Origin: Ardenticatenales bacterium
GTDB lineage: Bacteria; Chloroflexota; Anaerolineae; Promineifilales; Promineifilaceae
Direction of reading: 5' to 3'
DNA: 64,000 nucleotides
Assembly (NCBI GenBank): GCA_020634515.1
Contig: JACKBL010000003.1
Span: 248,001 to 312,000, forward strand
A program made the position numbers and the translations under genes. Each line of letters starts with the position of its first letter. Positions within the stretch are counted from its first letter, which is position 1. Shown one piece after another: positions 59,933 to 64,000 of this stretch. A model generated the notes under the pieces. The model saw only the letters and a list, made by a program, of their open reading frames with translations. It made no database searches and was not told the origin of the DNA.

Positions 59933-60625
59933 CTAGCTACGCGGGTTTTCCAGGCGCACCCAGCCACGACTGAGCGCATACACAGCCGCCTGCGTGCGGT
60001 CCTCGACACGCAGTTTACGCAGAATGGCCGTCATATGGTTTTTCACCGTTTGGTGACTAATGCCCAACTTGTAGGCGATTTCTTTGTTGCTCAAGCCTCG
60101 CGTGACGTGCTCCAAAATTTCCATCTCGCGCGGTGATAAGGGAACAAACAGATCCTCCGCGTCGCTGCTGAGTGCCCCTGTCACCCGACCTACCTTCTGC
60201 TCAATCCAGTAGGTCACTTCGTCGTAGTTCATTTTCTTGCCATCGACAATGTACCGGCCAGCGTGTACCTCACAGACGGTGTCGATCAGGGCTTCCGGCG
60301 TAATGTCTTTCGGACAGTAGGCGGATGCCCCGGCACGCAGCGCATGGAAAACCTGCTCAACGTCGTCGTAGCCGGTAATGACGATAACTTTCGTCTCCGG
60401 CAGGCGCGCCCTGATGGTGCGCGTCACCTGCAAGCCGTTGATCGTGGGCAGATTAATGTCCATCAAGATAACGTCTGGCAACACCTGCTGCGCCAGTTCA
60501 ATGGCGACCTCGCCATCAGCCGCCTGCCCGACGATGGAGAAGCGTGGGTCTGTTTCCAAAACGTCGCGCAGCCCCTGGCGGAACATCGGATGATCATCTA
60601 CGATTAGCAAATCAATCTCTGACAT
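59933..60625 (-). CDS. LuxR/NarL-family response regulator
   Basis: 230 residues from ATG 60625. The receiver (1-125) has LLIVDDHPMFRQGL, VILMDINLPTINGLQ (phospho-Asp), VIVITGYDD and YCPKDI (Lys). The LuxR helix-turn-helix begins LSPREMEILEHVTRGLSNKEIAYKLGISHQTVKNHMTAIL. It pairs with the DegS-type kinase downstream. Being next to flp/tad, these genes are plausible targets, but no binding site was recognised. Confidence 0.96.
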   Translation of the reverse strand: MSEIDLLIVDDHPMFRQGLRDVLETDPRFSIVGQAADGEVAIELAQQVLPDVILMDINLPTINGLQVTRTIRARLPETKVIVITGYDDVEQVFHALRAGASAYCPKDITPEALIDTVCEVHAGRYIVDGKKMNYDEVTYWIEQKVGRVTGALSSDAEDLFVPLSPREMEILEHVTRGLSNKEIAYKLGISHQTVKNHMTAILRKLRVEDRTQAAVYALSRGWVRLENPRS

Positions 60626-60868
60626 GATAACACTCTCTTTGTTGTGCGGGACTCGTTCGCTGATTGGGGTGGAAATGCCGGCATCAACCGGAAACGCCAA
60701 CGAGTGAAAAGGCAGTCTGTCTCGTTGCGTAAGACAAAACTGCATGGGTACGACGCCCTCGCCTGTTCAACTGCACGGTAGATATTCTGCGGGGAGGGAC
60801 ACTGCACCTTTGGGGACTGCGGAGAAATACAAAATCCAGTGTGCGCGCAGTATACCCGAACCAGATAC

Positions 60869-62458
60869 CTACGGCAAACCACTCCCCGCCGGGCGCAGTT
60901 CATAAACCTCCATGTTATTAAGCCCTTGCTGGCGCGTCCAGGCGTAGTCCGTTTGGAACACAAGCGTGACTGCGCTACTATCTTCGGTCAGCACCGCATA
61001 GGTCCAGCCAGGAGCCGTCACCAGATAATCAGCACCACCGCGGACGACATAACGCGCCACGAGGTTCTCGTCGTGTAGCAGCGGCGTCAATTGCGGGGAA
61101 ACCAGACCGGCCAGGTCCAGCAGCGGACGCCGCGCGAAGTAGCCGATGGCCCCAATGTCGTGGGCGGCAATGAGCGCTTGCGGCGCGGTGTTCGCCCGCA
61201 GCCAATGGGCGGTAGCGACCATTTCCGCCTCAATGAAAGCCACATCCGCGCGGTACTGCCGCCCGCCCCAGGCGAGGAAGAAGAGAAGCAGCACACCAAA
61301 CGTAGCCGCGGCCACACGCGCCGCCAGCCAGCCTAGACGCACGGTCCGCCAGCGCCAGGTCATGAGCGCCGGCTGGCGTAGCAGCCAGACCCAACCCGCC
61401 AACCCAGACAGCGCCCACACCGGCATAATCGGCAGCAGATAGCGCCCATGCTGAAAGGTGACGGGCAGCCGCCAGGCATAGAGGAACACGTGCCCGCCGG
61501 CCCACAGCAGTGGGAGGGCGACGCACAATCGTCGGCTGCGCCAGTCATCCCGCGCCGCCTGCCAGCCCGCGAAGACCAGCCCCGGCAGCAGCAGCAAGTG
61601 GGCGGCGCTCATGCCGCGCCACCCGTCTGGCGGACCGCCCAGCGTGAAGTAGAGCAGATGGAGGACGCGCCCCGCCAGGGGACGCGCCTGCAACGCGGCA
61701 TATTCAGCCTGTTTGGCGTAAAACGTGTTCGGCCATAGGTGGTGGCTGGTGGCGTAGTTGAAAATGAAGTAGGGCAGCAGCGTGAGCAGCAGCGCCAACA
61801 GGAACCCGCCCCAATGGCGGCGCGGCGGCGACCCGGCAGTGGGCAGAAGCCAGGCCACGCTCAGAATGAATAACAACACCAGGCCGTCGGGACGGGTGAG
61901 AATGAGCAGGCCGCCAAGTATTCCCATACCGACGGCGGTGCGTCCATGGATGTGCCGGCATTTTCGCAAAAACTGCCACAGCAAAGTGAAACCCAGCGCC
62001 GCAAAAAGCAACGTCTCCATGCCGCTGGCCGCCGCCCACACCAGTGGCCAGGTAAAGACCACAACCAACCCGCCCATCCAGGCCAGCGACGCCCGGCCCG
62101 GCCACAGAACACGCCAGAGGGCAGCACTGACGCCCCCCAACCAGGCGAGGCAAGCCACCCCCGCGCCATACGCCCACCAGCGAAACGGGACGCGCAGCAC
62201 GTATCCCAGCGCCAGCCAGAGGGTCCACAAGGGGGAAGTAGAGCCGGAGCCAGCGGTTCCCGGCGCGTATTCCCAACGACCGGTCAGCCCCAGATTGCGG
62301 GCATAGACCTGGTGAATCCAGGCATCATCCAGAGGGAAACCCAACAGCGGGCGCGCCAACCACAAGTAAAGGAAAACACAAGCCAGCGCCGCCAGCGCCG
62401 CCAACCAGCCAGGATGGCGCTGATACCAGGGTGATGGGGCAGCAGAGGGTGTGGTCAT
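60869..62458 (-). CDS. Multi-pass GT-C-like membrane glycosyltransferase
   Basis: 529 residues with about eleven hydrophobic segments. The first large loop has FPLDDAWIHQVYARNL, a D-D-x-W-I-H motif near residue 42 fitting the acidic catalytic loop of GT-C enzymes (ArnT/PMT and related). Later landmarks: TRPDGLVLLFIL, QHGRYLLPIMPVWAL, and a C-terminal soluble part (AHDIGAIGYFARRPLLDLAGLVSPQ) common in Chloroflexota membrane sugar transferases. It probably moves sugars from polyprenyl-phosphate donors to surface acceptors. It lies 11 bases downstream of a similar gene. Confidence 0.85.
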   Translation of the reverse strand: MTTPSAAPSPWYQRHPGWLAALAALACVFLYLWLARPLLGFPLDDAWIHQVYARNLGLTGRWEYAPGTAGSGSTSPLWTLWLALGYVLRVPFRWWAYGAGVACLAWLGGVSAALWRVLWPGRASLAWMGGLVVVFTWPLVWAAASGMETLLFAALGFTLLWQFLRKCRHIHGRTAVGMGILGGLLILTRPDGLVLLFILSVAWLLPTAGSPPRRHWGGFLLALLLTLLPYFIFNYATSHHLWPNTFYAKQAEYAALQARPLAGRVLHLLYFTLGGPPDGWRGMSAAHLLLLPGLVFAGWQAARDDWRSRRLCVALPLLWAGGHVFLYAWRLPVTFQHGRYLLPIMPVWALSGLAGWVWLLRQPALMTWRWRTVRLGWLAARVAAATFGVLLLFFLAWGGRQYRADVAFIEAEMVATAHWLRANTAPQALIAAHDIGAIGYFARRPLLDLAGLVSPQLTPLLHDENLVARYVVRGGADYLVTAPGWTYAVLTEDSSAVTLVFQTDYAWTRQQGLNNMEVYELRPAGSGLP

Positions 62459-62469
62459 GGGCGAAACCC

Positions 62470-64000
62470 TTACGGCGGCAAAAGCTGGTAGAGCCGAATG
62501 CCATCATAATCCGCCACAAAATGGATGCGTGGATGGCGGCTGGTATTGTCATAAATCCCTTGCAGCGGCGCAGGATAGCCGGGGTCAAGGATGAGGTAGG
62601 TGGCGTGGAATTTGTCGGCCACTTGCAGCAGTGTATCCGGGGGTTCGTTGGGCAGGTTGATGGCCGGGTTGCCCGTGTGGTAGTAGTACATGGGGGAATC
62701 GGGGAGCATGACGATGGTTCCGGAGGGGAGCGTGCGCCCGATTTGCTCCACAATGGACGCCTCTTTGTCCCGCAGCGGCTGCACCCCGGAGGTGACCAGG
62801 CTGACGACGGCGGCAATGAGCAGGAACATGCCGGCAAACATCCGCTTCGCGCGCGCCGGCTGCCAGTGAGACAAACGCCCGGCCACCGCATCCACCACCA
62901 TGCCAATCCCCCCCGCCGCCAACGGCGTCATCCACGGCCAGATCGCCGCCGAGGAGTGCAGCACGCTGCCGCGCCCGCTGGGAAAGGTGAAAACCAGCAC
63001 CATGACGGCCAGCAGCCCCAGCGCATACCACGTCAACGGGCGCAGCCACGGCCATTTGTCCGCCCGCCCCCACCGCACCCATGCCAGCAGGATAAACGGG
63101 GACAGGAATATCAGTCCGGAGACGGCGATAAACGTCTGTATCGCCAGCCAGAACGCCGCCAGCTTGGAGCGCAGGATATTGCCCCAGCCCCAGGCCAGAT
63201 AGGTTTGCCAGGTGAAGGTGCGATTGTAGGCGAAGAGGTCATCGTAGGTCGTGAGAAAAATCGTCTGCGTGCCCACCGTGGGCAGCGGGCGTCCCAGAAC
63301 GACCATGTTGTGCCAGAACCAGGGCAGCATCACCAACAGATAGCCGCAAAGCAGCGCCAATCCCGCCAGCGCCCCCTGCCGCCAGGCGCGCGTCCGCGCC
63401 AGGTCCACGCCCCACAACCCCCCTCCCACGAGGAGGAAGAGGAGGCCATCGGCGCGCGTGAGGTGCGCCAGCCCCGCGAGGAAGCCCGCCAGCAGCCAGT
63501 AACGCGGGCGCGGGCGCATCGTCGCCCAGGCCAGCGCCAACAAACCCAACCCGCCGCCCCAGGCAAAGGGGGCAAAAGTGGTGGGCTGGCTGAAATAAGC
63601 GGCGTAATAGCCGCCCGCCGCCGTAAACAGGGCCGCCGTCCACGCCTGCCAGCGTTCGCCGCTGAGGACGCTGCTAATGAGGAAACTGAGCCAGGGGAGC
63701 AGCCCGGCCAGGAGCCAGAAGGGGATTTGGGCGGCGCGGAAGTTGTCGGCGATGGCGTAGCCGGCGGCGGCCAGGAGGGCGGGCAGGGGCATCCAGTAGG
63801 TGTGGCTGGGCGCGGGGATGCTCTGGGGCTGGTCCAGGTATTGCCAGACGACCTGGGTGGTGAACCCATAGCCTTGCGCCAGGCGGTGGCCGCTGGTGGT
63901 GTAGTAGTAGGCGTCCATGTAGGAGGGGTGCGTGAGACGCGCGCCCCATCCAGCCTGGATGAGCAGGCCAAGAAGGATGATCCATTTCCAATCGGATCGA
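62470..64000 (-). CDS. Multi-pass GT-C-like membrane glycosyltransferase (N-terminus beyond window edge)
   Basis: About 509 residues are visible; the frame is open to base 64000, passing a first span WKWIILLGLLIQAGW and the catalytic-type loop THPSYMDAYYYTTSGHRLAQGYG (Met-Asp-Ala-Tyr), so the start at 63918 is not the true one. Around ten further spans follow (LLAGLLPWLSFLISSVL, GALAGLALLCGYLLVMLPWF, TWYALGLLAVMVLVFTFP). LTRADGLLFLLVGG parallels the LTRPDG of the downstream gene: the two are probably paralogues. C-terminal soluble part: LPSGTIVMLPDSPMYYYHTGN. Substrate unknown. Confidence 0.85.
   Translation of the reverse strand, partial: RSDWKWIILLGLLIQAGWGARLTHPSYMDAYYYTTSGHRLAQGYGFTTQVVWQYLDQPQSIPAPSHTYWMPLPALLAAAGYAIADNFRAAQIPFWLLAGLLPWLSFLISSVLSGERWQAWTAALFTAAGGYYAAYFSQPTTFAPFAWGGGLGLLALAWATMRPRPRYWLLAGFLAGLAHLTRADGLLFLLVGGGLWGVDLARTRAWRQGALAGLALLCGYLLVMLPWFWHNMVVLGRPLPTVGTQTIFLTTYDDLFAYNRTFTWQTYLAWGWGNILRSKLAAFWLAIQTFIAVSGLIFLSPFILLAWVRWGRADKWPWLRPLTWYALGLLAVMVLVFTFPSGRGSVLHSSAAIWPWMTPLAAGGIGMVVDAVAGRLSHWQPARAKRMFAGMFLLIAAVVSLVTSGVQPLRDKEASIVEQIGRTLPSGTIVMLPDSPMYYYHTGNPAINLPNEPPDTLLQVADKFHATYLILDPGYPAPLQGIYDNTSRHPRIHFVADYDGIRLYQLLPP

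Larger units (their letters stand above)
1454..62836. repeat. Dispersed palindrome TGCCGGCA, about 65 copies
   Basis: Octamer copies found by eye start at 1454, 2799, 3080, 3314, 3402, 5186, 8816, 9612, 10054, 10551, 11642, 12542, 13202, 14770, 15624, 16724, 17526, 19588, 19764, 20241, 20813, 22676, 22794, 23487, 24197, 25794, 27330, 27971, 28784, 28806, 30018, 30063, 30557, 31373, 32188, 32701, 32905, 33080, 34920, 36240, 38060, 39374, 39881, 43244, 43456, 43627, 43667, 44343, 44639, 45080, 45598, 48363, 48765, 49559, 50483, 50596, 50760, 52427, 52723, 55023, 55211, 56989, 60676, 61953 and 62829. Most lie inside genes on either strand. Random expectation at about 60% GC is near 2. Many copies extend to ATGCCGGCAT. 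Function unknown; see findings for the skew switch at these sites. Confidence 0.95.

Noticed and set aside
1..64000. CRISPR array, tRNA, rRNA, insertion sequence with transposase
   Set aside because: Intergenic gaps were read for regularly spaced repeats, cloverleaf-like CCA ends and transposase motifs; none was convincing.

Overview
The window is a 64 kb piece of a GC-rich bacterial chromosome. It is most likely from a member of the Chloroflexota (Anaerolineae-like). This is inferred from a B12-dependent NrdJ/NrdR pair, a single-membrane style Tad pilus locus with no secretin, proline/threonine-rich extracytoplasmic linkers and an FLPL-type motif after a membrane anchor. No rRNA, tRNA, CRISPR array or transposase was seen, so the taxonomy rests on gene content only.

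Layout. 1-1.5 kb: end of a secreted phospholipase-D-like protein with a lamin-tail domain. 1.6 kb: a 54-residue peptide gene resembling a RiPP precursor. 2-8.8 kb: nrdJ with an intein in its catalytic NPCGE motif, a broken Nudix gene, a type II restriction-modification pair of lower GC, and nrdR. 8.9-10.7 kb: an HTTM membrane protein. 10.8-29.2 kb: an almost complete dcw cluster on the minus strand (mraZ-rsmH-ftsL-ftsI-murF-mraY-murD-ftsW-murG-cvpA-like-murC-murB-ddl-ftsQ-ftsA-ftsZ), lacking murE, with MraZ boxes in front. 29.4-38.7 kb: trmD, then plus-strand rmlD, two glycosyltransferases, rnhB, an ABC exporter, an RNase D-like exonuclease and a beta-CASP metallo-hydrolase. 38.7-52.7 kb: kbl, gdhA, a NIF3 protein, three linked unknown genes, a sugar dehydrogenase, an HNH protein, a small tyrosine phosphatase, a nucleotidyltransferase-like gene, hpf and comF. 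52.8-60.6 kb: tadC-tadB-tadA-tadZ-flp plus a histidine kinase/response regulator pair. 60.9-64 kb: two multi-pass GT-C-like glycosyltransferases, the last running off the edge.

Two genome-wide signals stand out. First, the palindrome TGCCGGCA occurs about 65 times (roughly 2 expected), in genes on both strands and in all reading phases. At most copies the local GC skew flips abruptly from G-rich on the left to C-rich on the right, giving a sawtooth that ignores gene direction. I know of no described system that produces this. Second, intergenic gaps are packed with at least six families of small inverted repeats (33-100 bp), often in composite arrays and inside the dcw and tad operons.

Functionally the window joins envelope building and division (dcw, rmlD, glycosyltransferases, ABC exporter), dNTP supply (nrdJ/nrdR), surface pili with a nearby two-component pair, and RNA/ribosome maintenance (trmD, rsmH, RNase D, beta-CASP protein, hpf).
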